DNA from: Pythium myriotylum
Taxonomy: Eukaryota; Oomycota; Peronosporomycetes; Pythiales; Pythiaceae
Assembly: GCA_023091665.1 (NCBI GenBank)
Contig: JALJCQ010000017.1
Coordinates: 2,046,001 to 2,110,000 of the forward strand
Reading direction: 5' to 3'
DNA length: 64,000 nucleotides
Numbering within the stretch: position 1 is the first letter of the stretch; every line of letters starts with the position of its first letter. Both the position numbers and the translations under genes were made by a program. The notes beneath the pieces are model-generated. The model searched no databases, was not told where the DNA came from, and worked only from the letters and a program-made list of their open reading frames with translations. This document shows positions 27,508 through 38,658 of the stretch, in pieces.

Positions 27508-29010
27508 TCCGAAACAGCAGGCACCAAGACTTAAATATTAACCGTGGTTCGAGTTTGAAGCGGTTTGAACCGCGGAGACCAGCGTTGGGTGGTCCTGGGC
27601 AAGGACCTTCTTTTGGTGTATCAACGGCATCTGCCCGATCTCTCATTCCAACAAAAATGGCAAAACAACGGCACGAATGTTCCCCTGCGGAGAAGCAGAT
27701 GATGGTGAAGTCCCATGCCTTTTTTACTCGGGCGAAGCGGGAAGGCCGATTCAAAGGCCGGCACAGGAAAGAATTGGTAGCGGAGAGCCTCGACTTTGAC
27801 CCCGCAACTGTCTGGTGCGTCATGAAACAGCACAGAGCGAACGCGGAGGCTCCATTTGAGGTGAACATGCCAATTTTGGTTTGTGACTGAGAGATGTCTG
27901 TTAACTCCAATATTCTATACTCTGCAGCGAAAACCGTCAACCCGCGGACGCACGCGGAAGTTCGATGAACTGGAGATCGCGCCGTCGATTCACGACTTTA
28001 TCGTAGCGCAAAATCAACGGGGATTGCTCACTACCGCCATGCGCATTTATAACGAGGTCGCGGAGCTGCACGACGTTGAGCTGCTGGTCGATACGATGAC
28101 GCGTCTGCTCCGCGACCTCGGATATCACCATCTTTGAGGAGAGATGCGGCACATGTACGCCGATTCGGATGGCAACGTGAAGTTCCGGAACGCGTACCTC
28201 GCGAAAAAGCTCGCGAATCGGATCGTAGTCCAGAGTCCAGCCGCCCCGACACTCGGGGTTCGACGCCAAGAGGCGTTTCTGGACGAGTCATTCGGGAACG
28301 TCAACCCGGGGCTTGTATTCTCACCGCGGGCAACAAAAGCCGTGCTGGTGGAGCTGGTGGCCCTTAACAAGCCGACACCACTCTACATGGCGACCGTCAT
28401 CGCAACCAAGTACGGCCACCTATTGTATTACACGCCCCCTACCACCCGACACTCCAGCCCATCGAGCTGATCTGGGGCTCGTGAAGGGCGAGATCGCACG
28501 GAACCCACCGAAGAACGCTGCAGAGTTGGTCGAGCGTGTCCTTGCCGGTCTCGAGCGGCACAACGACTCGTGACCAAAAGTGTCTCGCCACACCCAAGCG
28601 AAAGAGGACGAGTTTGTAGCGATCGCGAAGAACGCAAAGACTGACTAAAACCTGCATTATATAATATTCATGAATATTGTTTAATGGCCCTGGTTCGATG
28701 AAATATTTTTTCCCACGACGAGAAAGGGAGCGGTCTCGGTACTTTCTCTCGCCTGCCGAATGTAACTGGCGAATGGGCCAATCACGGAGCCTAAAATCGT
28801 TAGCCCTTTTCCCGAAGAAATGGTGTCTGCGAGGTGCGCTCAGAAAACGGTTGTATCGCAACAACCGTCGCGTTTCATCAAATTCTGATGCCAAAAGTCA
28901 AATCTAGAGGCGCGATTCTACCCCATAACGAGCTATCGCCCATATTTTTCTCGAGATTCACAAAAACATAGCCAGAAACTTCTTGGGGGCATCAATTCTG
29001 CGGAGTACAA
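27485..29010 (+). mobile_element. Mariner-like element with intact terminal repeats and a deleted core
   Basis: The element is bounded by perfect inverted repeats (27483-27507 and 28988-29012, counted with the flanking TA). TA dinucleotides on both sides fit the TA target duplication of Tc1/mariner elements. Inside is a broken plus-strand transposase. At about 1.5 kb and without a complete catalytic core it cannot move on its own. Confidence 0.8.
27655..28573 (+). pseudogene. Mariner/Tc1-superfamily transposase, internally deleted
   Basis: An N-terminal DNA-binding region (MAKQRHECSPAEKQMMVKSH, then FDPATVWCVMKQHR) is followed after a frame change by RGRTRKFDELEIAPSIHDFI. A third piece reads RRQEAFLDESFGNVNPG, carrying the first catalytic-type D-E-S stretch. 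It then jumps to KYGHLLYYTPP and, in another frame, to the ELIWG segment that normally follows YHPxLxP near the C-terminal catalytic residue. The segment between the first and second catalytic Asp is largely missing, so this is an internal deletion plus frameshifts. Confidence 0.75.
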
Positions 29011-29012
29011 TA
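28988..29012 (-). repeat. Right terminal inverted repeat of the mariner-like element
   Basis: Exact reverse complement of 27483-27507, ending in TA. Confidence 0.85.
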
Positions 29013-29675
29013 ACTCGTACTTTACGGTAATTGAGCATTTGGTTCAACAGGTTCTGAAATCGTCTATGGTACAGTAACTCTCCCGGCTTAGAATTTTTTT
29101 AACCCTTTCGCAATCAACAAGACAACAGGCCGAGCCGATTCAAATGGATCCTCATATTTCACGAAACCAACCCTGTAGGTACCAGGCAAATCAGGGTTAC
29201 AGATTGTAACCACAATCTACCACACAAATGTGGTGTGAAACGACGAATGCATGTAAGTACCGGTTGTTCCACAGCACAGCACCCCTGCCACCTCGCACGC
29301 ATGGAGCTTGGGCGCCGCGTCCCGTGCCCAGAGGCCGACCGCTCGTGACCGAGCCCCCCAGAGCCCGAACACGCTTGTTACTCAACGCGGCTATTGTTTT
29401 ATGTTGTTGACAGAAATGAGTCAGATAGCGTGCCCAGAGAGGCCTATACACTATACGCCTCATACACTATTTTTTCTGTTGTTTGATTGAGCCTACACGG
29501 CGAGTCGACACAAAACGCCATACCCACGAGCGTTTTCCCTCCACAGGAAAACCGCACATCCTTCCTGAAGCAGCAGAGAGCGCTATACGAAAGTTCCATG
29601 TTATCTAGTGGGTTGGTATCGTTAAAAAATACCATGTGTCTCCAGTTATCAACGGATATGTTGCTGTATTTCCAG
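29013..29675. other. Unassigned sequence between transposons
   Basis: No frame with known content. AT-rich with several short A and T runs. Confidence 0.4.
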
Positions 29676-32642
29676 TCATCTGAATCGGATGTATTCCAAT
29701 CGTATTTTATGAAGAGTACCCACAGGAAATGCCATATTTGTCGGGAAAAAGTCTTCTGCCAAAAAACGAACCCTATACTGTCCTGACACGTCCTGTACAA
29801 ACAAATTCCCGCTGATGTGCATAGACAGTGTGAATCGAACTGCTTGTGCCACTGCATCGTGTGATACTATGCCCGTCGTTGACTGTGTCTCAACCCTTGG
29901 GTGTCCGGGTCGGCGATATTGACGTCGTCGTAGCTGACCCTGAGTCACAACTACGACTCCCGTTACGGCACCAGTAACAGCCCCTATCTCAAAAGTATCA
30001 ACCCCTGCGTCTTTCTCCGTGGGATCATGATCTCCATCTTCATCGCAAATTTCGTCATCACCTGATATCTCGGTGCTTTCCTCCAATTCATCACTCTCAT
30101 ATTCTTCACTTCGCGTACGTGAAGTGCTGTCGCAGGCATCAACTTTGAGACTTTCGGCAGCATCTTCTAGCCAGACATCTTCTCCGTTGATATCATTATC
30201 GCGCGCACCTAAACCTGTACCTTCAGTGCAATTATGTTCGTCCTGCACAAACTCGATTGTTTCTTCCAATCCATTTCAATCAGGCTCATCCCCACCCAAA
30301 CTGGGACTGTCAGCATTGGTGTCAATCTCACGAACTACTGCAACACCCACGACACATGTGCCCTGTTCACATGAGCAACTCACTCTCACGCAATCGCCGA
30401 TACGTGAGTACTCGAATATTTGAAGCGTGAACGCTGGGCATTGAGTTGATGAGCTGGGTTTGGTTTCCCTCCAATCCTTGTTTTGAAATGCAAACATGAT
30501 GCCGTTTGCACGAGACACATGCTTCTTTAGCTCCTTTTCCATTTGTTGCGCACAATCCACAGTGGACTTCAGGCGTTCCCGATCGTGCTCGACGAGTTCG
30601 ACCACTGTATTTGGCATGCCTCCATGTGAATTCAGACAAATGACCGCCTGAGTTGGGGTGACGCATTTATCCCTCTTTGACCCACTCGACAAGATGATGC
30701 ATAGCACGTGCAAAATGGACATCGAGCATGCTCTTCCCGTCTTGCGTCTCTGTGTGGATAAAACGTATAATTTAAATCCGATGGAACCATGAAAGGTGAG
30801 GCAGCACGAGAGGCAGCAGCATGTTTTGGTAGCATGGTGTGTTGTTTGACTGAAGCACAATCTTAGTGATGTGCGGTAGATCCTTTCGCAGCCGAATTAT
30901 AACAGCCTCGAGCATTGAGAGAACGGCCTCGCGGTCTTGTTTGTTGTTTCCGCTCGATACATGATCATAATATAGTTTCTGTTCGATCGCAATCGAAGAA
31001 CCGTTCTCATCGACGTGATGCTCCCAAAACTGTATCAACGCTCCGTGCCAATTCATACCTCGTTTCCCGTAGTGCTCGACAGTCTTCTCACGGAAGTAAA
31101 GTGGCTCAAGCTTCATCGTATAGTCGAAAATGACGACCGCCTCCTCTGAACGTCGGTTCGCCACACACCTCGCCTTCATACTGCTCGCTATCTCCCCAAT
31201 TGTATCCTGCTGGTTTAGCACTCGTAGTCGATGGGCGAGAAAGAGCTTCGCTTTTACACTGCAATCGCCGACAATTTTGACAGCAGAGTCTGGCATACCT
31301 ACTCCCGCAATCTTGATCTTTAATCGCTCGAAGAAAGCAAAAAACTTCTTGCAATCATCTCACACAGTCCGTTCACAAGCTCCGTCAAAGTTTGAGTCGA
31401 GCCCATTCTCAATGTGATGAATGACACACAAACGGCTGTCCCTAGCGCGGTGATCAACCCGTAGTAAGCAGATATCGTCTCCAGATCAGCGAGGAACTCT
31501 TCACCTTCCTGTACGGAGAAGTTGGCCCTAGTGATGATTCTGCGAAGTTGAGTGACAGGATCGTTAACGAGAAATCCCACTACGTAATTCACAGCCCGAC
31601 GCAGCTGAGCACCGCCACTGGTAATGGCAGAGACAATGCGACAGAAACTCGATCGAGAGAGCATGGTTTGAACTTCTGACGTCTTCACCGAGGCCACATA
31701 ACCCTCGTAGATGCGAGTCTGCGTTCGCTTCCGTACAATTGCAGGCAGATTGTGCCACTTCCCATCCAACTTCAGGCGTTAAGTGCCCCGAGATAAGAAA
31801 GCTACGTTTGCGCCAGACAGAGTAAAGTCAACGGCACGCTGAAGCACATCGTCACTGTATCGCTGGATGCTTCTCTTGGTTTTTTCCAGCGCATCGCCAT
31901 TTCTCAGTGCTTCGAGGTCCTGCCGAGCAATTTTGAAAGTATTCGAAGCTAGACTAAAACCTGGCACGGCTTCCCTGATATGGTTTAGCATCGTGCGCGA
32001 GTACTTGCCCAGACAAGCCCCGAGCACCTTCTTCTCGGTTGAGCCCTTCTTAGCTTGCACGTAGTATTCGGCGATAGAGTGAGCAAGATCTGGATCATTT
32101 ACTGGTGTTTCTTCGTTTGTTGGTCGCAAAATTGTATCTGCCAGGATGTCACTGGCATCTGTGCTGTTGGCACAAACGATCAAGCGTACCCTTTGAACGA
32201 TCTCGCACACGAGTTTCTTCATTGTACGCACATTTGCATCCTGATCTTGCTGCCACGTAACTAGATCTCGGCGCATTTGGAGGGTTGGAGCGTGATCATA
32301 CGCAAAATGGACTTCTTTGGACAACCCAAAAGCACGCAGTAGATCTGCTATAGTTGCACACACCACGGGAGCACGATCAACCACTGCGGTTTCGGAGTGA
32401 CAAACAACGAATGCAAGACGAAGGCAGTATCCTTGTCCAGTCGCGAAGGCGGGTGTGGGCTGAGAGGAGACTCGGCGTACTGCCCCTATTTGATTATCTT
32501 CTTTGCACGTCGACGCCCTCCTGCTTTCGATTTTCCGCGCTGACCACGCTTTCGCTTGACCTCTCGTGTCGGGGTAATCCCATTGTGGTTGCAACCACAC
32601 CGTGGACATTTCCCGCACGTCTTGCATCGGCCAACTTTGCAC
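29676..32642 (-). pseudogene. Unclassified DDE-like transposase-type gene, broken by frameshifts
   Basis: One ancestral minus-strand gene of about 950 codons is spread over at least five frames: 32642-31779, 31769-31320, 31296-30772, 30860-30276 and 30269-29676. The start, near 32690, has Cys pairs (CKTCGKCPRCGC) that could bind zinc. The middle piece (31296-30772) reads like an RNase H-fold core: VVIFDYTMKLEP, YGKRGMNWHGALIQFW, YYDHVSSGNNKQDREAV and IVLQSNNTPCYQN. The last has Asn where related families, as I remember them, have Asp (QSDN). The final piece is acidic with a basic end. I do not recognise the superfamily with confidence. Confidence 0.55.
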
Positions 32643-33403
32643 TCGTTAGCGCACAGCTTGCCGGGCGGGGTGGTTTCCTCCATGCCCAATGTAGCAGGTC
32701 TCTCTCTTCCTCCCCACGCGAGGGCTCACAATGCACGAATCACGGGCTGTATTGTTCCCTCACAATCACCCTCCATTCACAACACGCCCTGTGCCTTCGT
32801 CGCTCTTCCTGCGGGAAACACATCACGCGAAAATCGCGCAACGTGCTACGCTCAGTACCACTATTGTTCAGTTCAGCTGGTCTTCCTCACCAACAATTGC
32901 AGCAATTGTTGGGGTTAGTATTGGCTGATTAGGACTCCCATGCAATGGGCTTGTTGGGTAGATGATTGCGGCTACGACGTAGTTTCGAAGTAATAGTTGC
33001 GAGAAAACGACGGCCCAGACCATTGCTTTGCTTGATTGGATAACATACCGTGATATTATCCTGTTTTTCAACCTATCATGAAAGTGACGTGTAGTAGGGT
33101 CAAAATTCGCAGCTTACAGGCGTATGTGCTCGACTTGACACTTCCCACCGCCTTCGCAAACTTTAGGGAACTTGCTTGGACTTGTTCTAAACCGGACTTG
33201 TGACTCTCAGAACTCTTTGAAGCAATAGTTAGGGCTTGGAAGCCACCACGTATCACCGCCTCACACAGGCAACGGGCAAGCAATCGCAGAAGCAACGATC
33301 TTCAGTACCAGTCACTCAACACTGCAGTACCCATGTACTCTAGGTGATTGACAATGATCGCAAACGGGAGCTTTCCGATACAAACATGGTCTTGACTGGG
33401 TGA

Positions 33404-33419
33404 CAGTGATCACAACCAG
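33404..33419. repeat. Dispersed palindromic motif, copy 1
   Basis: CAGTGATCACAACCAG, the least complete of three related copies; see 33823 and 34188. Confidence 0.6.
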
Positions 33420-33822
33420 CGGAGTTGGACTGAACGAAGCGCCCTTCTCACACTTGGATATCCCCTCACCTCAGACCGGACTTGTTGAAGCTGGCCGACT
33501 TCCCTGAGCTGAAGAGATAGATGTCTATCGATTCACTTGAGCTTGACTTGGTAAATTGGGCAGTTTTTTTACGTATCAGTTTTTACTCTGTAATTTCCTG
33601 AAAAGTCGCCTAGGGGGCCCCTCCTTGAGATATTTAGTGAAGGGTCGCGATGTCACTAGCAACCCTTCCGGTTGTAACCAACTGGTCACTACCGATGATA
33701 ATGTCACTATTCAAAGGAGGCCCCTATCCTAGCGGTTTCTGTCCTAGAATATGTACTGCAGTAGGCTGCACTAGAATATAAAGAACTAATTTTTCGGCCG
33801 ATCGCCGGAGCGCTACTTGAAA

Positions 33823-33846
33823 TGACAGTGATCGTAACCACTGTCA
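33823..33846. repeat. Dispersed palindromic motif, copy 2
   Basis: Arms TGACAGTG and CACTGTCA are perfectly complementary around ATCGTAAC. Confidence 0.75.
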
Positions 33847-34047
33847 AATACCCGGTTCTTGAACTACTTCTGATGACAGTTGTAACGGGGTACAAGGTTA
33901 CACAAGTAGGTTAGGATGTGTAGGTACATAACATGTGTGGTCCACTTAGGCTTAGGGACAAGTTACCCTAAGTAGTGACTCTCTTTCATTAGATTCAGTA
34001 GGTGATATTCGTGGGTATTAGATACCAGGGATATCAGGTATAGGGAG

Positions 34048-34070
34048 GATTATTCCCGAGGGGAATAATC
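34048..34070. repeat. Hairpin, 10-nt arms
   Basis: GATTATTCCC and GGGAATAATC around a GAG loop, next to further inverted steps between 34021 and 34045. Confidence 0.8.
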
Positions 34071-34187
34071 TGAATACTATCAGTTCGCCTTTTGCCAAGT
34101 CTTTGGCGCTCGTCGACAGGGTTCGACTCGGAGCGGCTGCTCACGCTTCCTCAAGCGCAAGTGCTGTGAGTGGTCGTGGACCGTTAC

Positions 34188-34209
34188 AACAGTGATCACA
34201 ACCACTGTT
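34188..34209. repeat. Dispersed palindromic motif, copy 3
   Basis: Arms AACAGTG and CACTGTT enclose ATCACAAC, the same core as copies 1 and 2. Confidence 0.75.
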
Positions 34210-34464
34210 CAGACTTGATTTTCACTGACGCTGTACTTGACATTTCCAGGCTCGGCGGCTGGAGCCTTCGCCGAAATCATGATGAATATTGTCACCACTT
34301 GTGCCCGAAAAAGCGCCGGTCCCAGGCAGATCTGCGAGGTTTTACAAAGTACTCTGTAGAAGATCTCCTAATTGATGCGATCTCTTAATATACGCGCCTC
34401 TACTATGGTAGATGTAGCCAAGGAAGATGTTTTGGAAATATTACACAAATAGTATCCCATTATT

Positions 34465-35513
34465 ATGACAGAGGTGATCTTGACCGCAATTCCCCGCCCA
34501 GCTGCTCGAAAATGGCGCGCGCGCGGGGGGGGGGGGGATCATCGTAAAGGGCAAGCACGCAAAGCCAAAACCTTCGAGCGCATGCCGATTTCATATGATG
34601 CGGGTGGCTCTATCGATACTATAGCCACCTGCTTTCTCAACAACCGCCCACGGCACCTAGTCCGAGCGCTCATTTCTCAGTGGAAGCAGCAGCGCACGCA
34701 CATCAGCCTGGCAAGCAATTCGAGGACCGCGCGGCAGACGCGTACACGCGACGTTGGCGACAGAACCACTCTCACGTTTGCGGCAGAGCGAGAAATCGTC
34801 GGATGGATTAACAGCCTGCGTGTCGAGGGCATTCCAATCTCGTCCAGAATGCTCAGGCTGAAGGCGTTGGATGTCGCAGAGACTGACAGCCTACTCAACG
34901 GCCAGTTTCGAGCTTGCAACACCTGGAAGGGCTCGTTTTTTAAGGCGTCATCGGCTGTCTTTTCGGGCTCAAAATCGCACTGGACAATCCAAACCCGACT
35001 TTGATGACGCCTTTGGAAACGCATTTGCCCGAGAGGTGCGTCAGTGGGTGGACGAGTACAAGGTCAGCAGGGTCTACAACGCTGATCAGACAGCCATCTA
35101 CTTTGAAGTGCTCCAGGAGCGCACGATCTCGACTCGCGGCGTGCAGATCAGATCGTGTGGGTCAAATGCGGCAAATGCGAGAAGCAGCGAGCGACATCAA
35201 TGCTTTTAGCCGACAGCGACGGCAACGCATACCCCCTGTTCCTCGAGTTCAAGACTCAGAACTCCAAGGTGCCTGAAGTCCACGAGCAGAACTTGCGACT
35301 TCGACGTGGATTTGGCGTGGATCTGTGGAAGTCCATTCAGGTCATTCAGACCACCAGCGAGACACAAGTGTATGGAAACCCAACCGCGTAGTGGAACGCC
35401 GATCTTGCTATCGCATGGTTGGAGTTCCATTTTGGCGAGCGCACGCCGGAGAGCGAACCTGTGCTACTTCTACTTGATGCATTTTCGGGTTATTGGACCA
35501 AGGAAGTGTGGTA
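34465..35513 (+). pseudogene. Pogo-like (DDE_1) transposase, N-terminal half and part of the core, broken
   Basis: The opening ATG at 34465 is followed by a G13 run (34525-34537) in the first codons. A Tc5/CENP-B-type DNA-binding region follows (EREIVGWINSLRVEGIPISS ... FRACNTWKGSFFK), then in shifted frames SRVYNADQTAIYFE with the first catalytic Asp, LLADSDGNAYPLFLEFKTQ, ETQVYGNP, and LLLLDAFSGYWTKEVW with the second Asp. It ends where the piece at 27040-26450 begins in the protein, so the two copies together cover the family. Confidence 0.75.
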
Positions 35514-35993
35514 GAGTGGGTCCGCAAAATAACTACACAGCGACTGCTTGTGACAGCGGGCTACTTGCCAACAGACCTTGGGTTCTTGGTGCTAGCGAGC
35601 TACCAACAGACGTTGCGCCCCACGAAAGGAAAGTCCCTGTGGGGGTGAACTGAGGGCGCTCTGACACCGAAGTCGGAGGAAGGGAAGAACCAGAGGGTCG
35701 TGAAGCCTCTGGGGTCGGCCAGCTGAGCTCTGCGAGGAGACCGTCTCGCAGAGTTGGGCCGGGGGTCGTACCGGGCCGAGGAACACACCTACTTAACACG
35801 CAGGGGCTCGGAGTACTTGCGCGCAGCTGATGAGACGGCTGCGGCTTCCTTGGGGCGTAGGATCTGCCGGTGCTCAGCACCAGAGACTGTGACCTTGCCT
35901 TGTCGTGGCGGGGGGACAATCCCACCGGCGCACACATCCTTGTCCTTGGTGCAGCCGACGCCACTGGCAGTTTCGCTCCAGCGCTTCAAGTCG
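35514..35993. other. Unassigned repeat-like sequence joined to the rRNA fragment
   Basis: A minus-strand open frame runs from the rRNA junction to 35789 (DDLKRWSETASGVGCTKDK, VPPPRQGKVTVSG). It looks like ordinary coding sequence but I cannot place it. A hairpin with CTCTGCGAG/CTCGCAGAG arms lies at 35728-35753. Confidence 0.4.
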
Positions 35994-36263
35994 TCCGCAC
36001 AGTTATTATGACTCAACACAACACCAGCCCAAAGGCTGCATTGGTTTCAATCTAATAAATGCTCACCCGTCCGACAAGCAGTTGGGTATTTATGCATGTA
36101 TTAGCTCTAGAGTTACTACGGTTATCCAAGTAGTACTATCGAGAAGACTATAACTGATATAATCAGCCACTCGCAGTTTCTCAGTATAAAGTTATTTATA
36201 CTTAGACATGCATGGCTTAATCTTTGAGACAAGCATATGACTACTGGCATGATCAACCAGGTT
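35994..36263 (-). rRNA. 18S rRNA 5' fragment, divergent and truncated
   Basis: On the minus strand the fragment starts with the canonical 18S 5' end AACCTGGTTGATCATGCCAG, then CAAAGATTAAGCCATGCATG, AACCGTAGTAACTCTAGAGC, TAATACATGC and TTATTAGATTGAAACCAATG. It stops after ATAATAACTGTGCG, about 270 nt into a gene of about 1.8 kb. Substitutions and small deletions (for example one where CTTACTACTTGG would be expected) make it too divergent for a working oomycete 18S, so I read it as a pseudogene fragment. Confidence 0.8.
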
Positions 36264-36589
36264 GATATCTTTAAAAGGAATTAGAAATTGAACCAACAAT
36301 TTCAAACGTCAACGCCTCCGTCCGGCTCGCATCTCCTCCGAATACTTAGAGGCAGCAGACTTTCTGTCTGCTTGAGAGTCGTCGGCTTCCACTGCCAGCA
36401 ATAGCCAGGTTCAGCCTGGGTCTTCTTTATCCCGACGTCGCTTTTGCTACGCAAAAAAAAGACTCCGTCGGGAATCCATCATAAACCGACGCAAATGTAA
36501 AAAAATATATAAAACCGACGCGGCAACACCAACGGTCACGTCAAAATATTGTAGAATACGACGTGTCGTTCTCTTCTTCTAAACCGACG

Positions 36590-36918
36590 CTGCCACTTTC
36601 GATTTGAAAACGGAAAGAGAGCTTCGAGAAGGCTACGCGATCATCCAGGACACAATCTCTCCCGGGACCGAAGCCGGCATCATGGCGCTCTCGAATGAAC
36701 GGGACGAGTAGGGAGATATCTTCGTCCATATGAGGACTGACCTCGAAGAGGCCGCGGCCGAGCCTGGCCGAACTGTGCTTGAGATGGACAAGAAGCGTCT
36801 TATGCGCTCTCTTCCCGAGCACGTAGTCGATGACCTCAATCATGTGCTCAAAGAAAAGTGGTGCTGGTTCTATCCTAACCACGTCGCGAAGAACTGGGTG
36901 CTAATGTAGTCGCTACCA

Positions 36919-36965
<47 letters not shown>

Positions 36966-37405
36966 CCGACTACAACCTGTGGGGTCCAGATGGCTCAAAG
37001 CGTATTCTCACGTTAGACTTCAACCAAGTTCCCAAGTTCCGGCTACACCGCTACTTGCAATTGAACTCGAAACCAAGCTCGTTTTGCACGGGTGGTCGCG
37101 ACAGAGACGATATCATGACAATAACCCTTGATGCGGGGGACATGCTGCTATTTCGTGGAGATATGATTCATGCGGAAGCGGCGTACGAGAAAACTGACAT
37201 TCGAGTGCACGCTTATTTATGCCCACAGGATGAGTCTATGGAACCAGACACGTACATTGTCCCCGTTCTCCAGCATCAACTCCCCAGTGTCACCAAGTGT
37301 GCACCCCAGGGGCGATGCGTCCTCTTGAATTGCGACCAAAAGCCGAAAGCGGAGAACAAAGAGGAAAATCTCAAGCGACACATTAACCGCACGCACAACG
37401 TTTAA
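36590..37405 (+). pseudogene. Dioxygenase-fold (HxD..H) protein gene interrupted by a 42-nt poly(G)
   Basis: The 5' part reads RELREGYAIIQDTISPGTEA, then LEMDKKRLMRSLPEH. After the poly(G) the frame resumes with HTDYNLWGPDGSKRIL, TLDAGDMLLFRGDMIHAEAAY and DIRVHAYL. His-x-Asp, the later His and the Arg-x-His order fit a 2-oxoglutarate/Fe(II) oxygenase-like jelly roll. Families with this HTD...GDMLLFRGD..HAG pattern are expanded in oomycete genomes, often among transposons. Stops before the run and the run itself break the gene. The C-terminus has a CAPQGRCVLLNC...HINRTH stretch that could bind zinc. Confidence 0.6.
36920..36961 (+). repeat. Poly(G) run, 42 nt
   Basis: The longest homopolymer in the window, located immediately before the HTD motif of the oxygenase-like gene. 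Confidence 0.9.
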
Positions 37406-37449
37406 GCCAGTAAGAAAGTGAAATTGATCCGCTCGGAGGGCTAGCTAAC

Positions 37450-38300
37450 GAGTTGAATGTCATGCCAACGTCCTTGTATTTTGAGAAACCGACATATTGT
37501 CTTTTTGTTTTGCAAAAGAGACCAAAACAATGCTCTTTCAGCGATTTCCCTCACAGCTAGTGCTGTCACAATAGCTTCCATTTCTCCACCTCGGGAAATG
37601 CGATTTGTTGCAACTCTTCTGGAGGAATCCCTGAGTTGCGTGGGAGCCAATACACACCGGTCTCGCTACCAAATCCTGCAAGTGCGCGAAATGCCTTTTC
37701 GGTAGCGTTGTCAGATAGCATCCCTCCATTTTTCTCCGTTCCATCTTCCGCACCTCTAATATGTGCTTCGTCTGCTCCTTAAGCTTCAGCAAATTCCTCT
37801 CCGGACCCTTGGTTTGCATGTGTCCAGACGCTAGAGTCGTGAAAAATTCTTTTTCGCACCTTCAAGCTGTGATGTGTACGAGATATCATTCTCTCTGTCG
37901 CTGCCTTTGAGCAGTCGGATGTTGTACCAACGCTGCCGCTCGCTCATATCTGGGAAAGGTTCGTGTTCAATCTGCCAGCGCCAAAACAGATAGAATGCAA
38001 CAGCTCCGACTGGGCACAATAAAGCTTCCTTGAGCCTTAACGGAACACCATATTTGACTCGTCCGACCTGGTTCGTCTTTCCTTTTTGTATGATAACAAC
38101 GAGGGGACGACACTGCTACGGTGCTTCATCGAATAACTCTAGTGAGAGTAAGTCAGAAAATCTGATGAGTCGCTTCGACTCTCCTCTTGCCAGGAAGGCA
38201 TGACCAAGAAGAAAATCGACTCTATCACGCAGAGCTGGCCCAGTACCAATATTAGAGAGATTTCGCAACCCGTTCTTCACCTTCACCTCCAGATTTTACC
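37450..38300 (-). pseudogene. Crypton-type tyrosine recombinase, C-terminal half, broken
   Basis: The minus strand reads, with frame changes, ALRDRVDFLLGHAFLARGES, LVVIIQKGKTNQVGR, LCPVGAVAFYLFWRW, WYNIRLLKGS, then GCYLTTLPKR with the probable catalytic Tyr, and a final PRNSGIPPEELQQIAFPEVE. This order is typical of oomycete Crypton recombinases, which integrate as DNA circles. The segment with the catalytic His/Arg pair is missing or scrambled between 37830 and 37820. Confidence 0.75.
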
Positions 38301-38581
38301 TACAAGAAAAATATAGGTAGGGTTTGGTGTATCAAATGATAAAGGTTACACTCTGCAGATTTTGTCGATTGTGAAGAATGCATTCTCTGTCCTCAGGATC
38401 GCTTTACTGCGATCGACAAAAGGAGTTATTTTGTCGTCTGCGGTTCTTGCTGAATGTGGCCGGCAGAAATGTGTCTCGAATGTCACTCGAATTTGACTTG
38501 ATTAGAAAGGCAAAGTTCTCTCACGAACCGGGATGGGGGGATAATTAACTTTAGTGTTTTCGATTCAAGCAACATTCATTC

Positions 38582-38584
<3 letters not shown>
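38301..38584. other. Short unassigned spacer
   Basis: No gene recognised between the Crypton remnant and the poly(C) run. Confidence 0.4.

Positions 38585-38613
<29 letters not shown>
38585..38613 (+). repeat. Poly(C) run, 29 nt
   Basis: An uninterrupted C run 46 nt before the likely start of the Harbinger-type transposase. It makes an artificial proline run if translated. Confidence 0.9.
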
Positions 38614-38615
<2 letters not shown>

Positions 38616-38658
38616 GAGACCTTCGGGGAACACGCCCATTTCGCGGGTGGCTCTGGTA

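Larger units (their letters stand above)
32643..34464. other. Non-coding, palindrome-rich region
   Basis: No gene is supported. The stretch holds a perfect palindrome at 32890-32912 (arms CCAACAATTGC), three related imperfect palindromes around CAGTGATCRYAACCACTG (33404, 33823, 34188), an inverted pair at 33609-33627 and 33714-33733, and a hairpin at 34048-34070. This density suggests ends of unrecognised small elements. Confidence 0.5.

Noticed and set aside
38554..38658. A proline-rich N-terminal extension before the Harbinger-type transposase
   Set aside because: It is only the translation of the poly(C) run; the ATG at 38659 is a better start.
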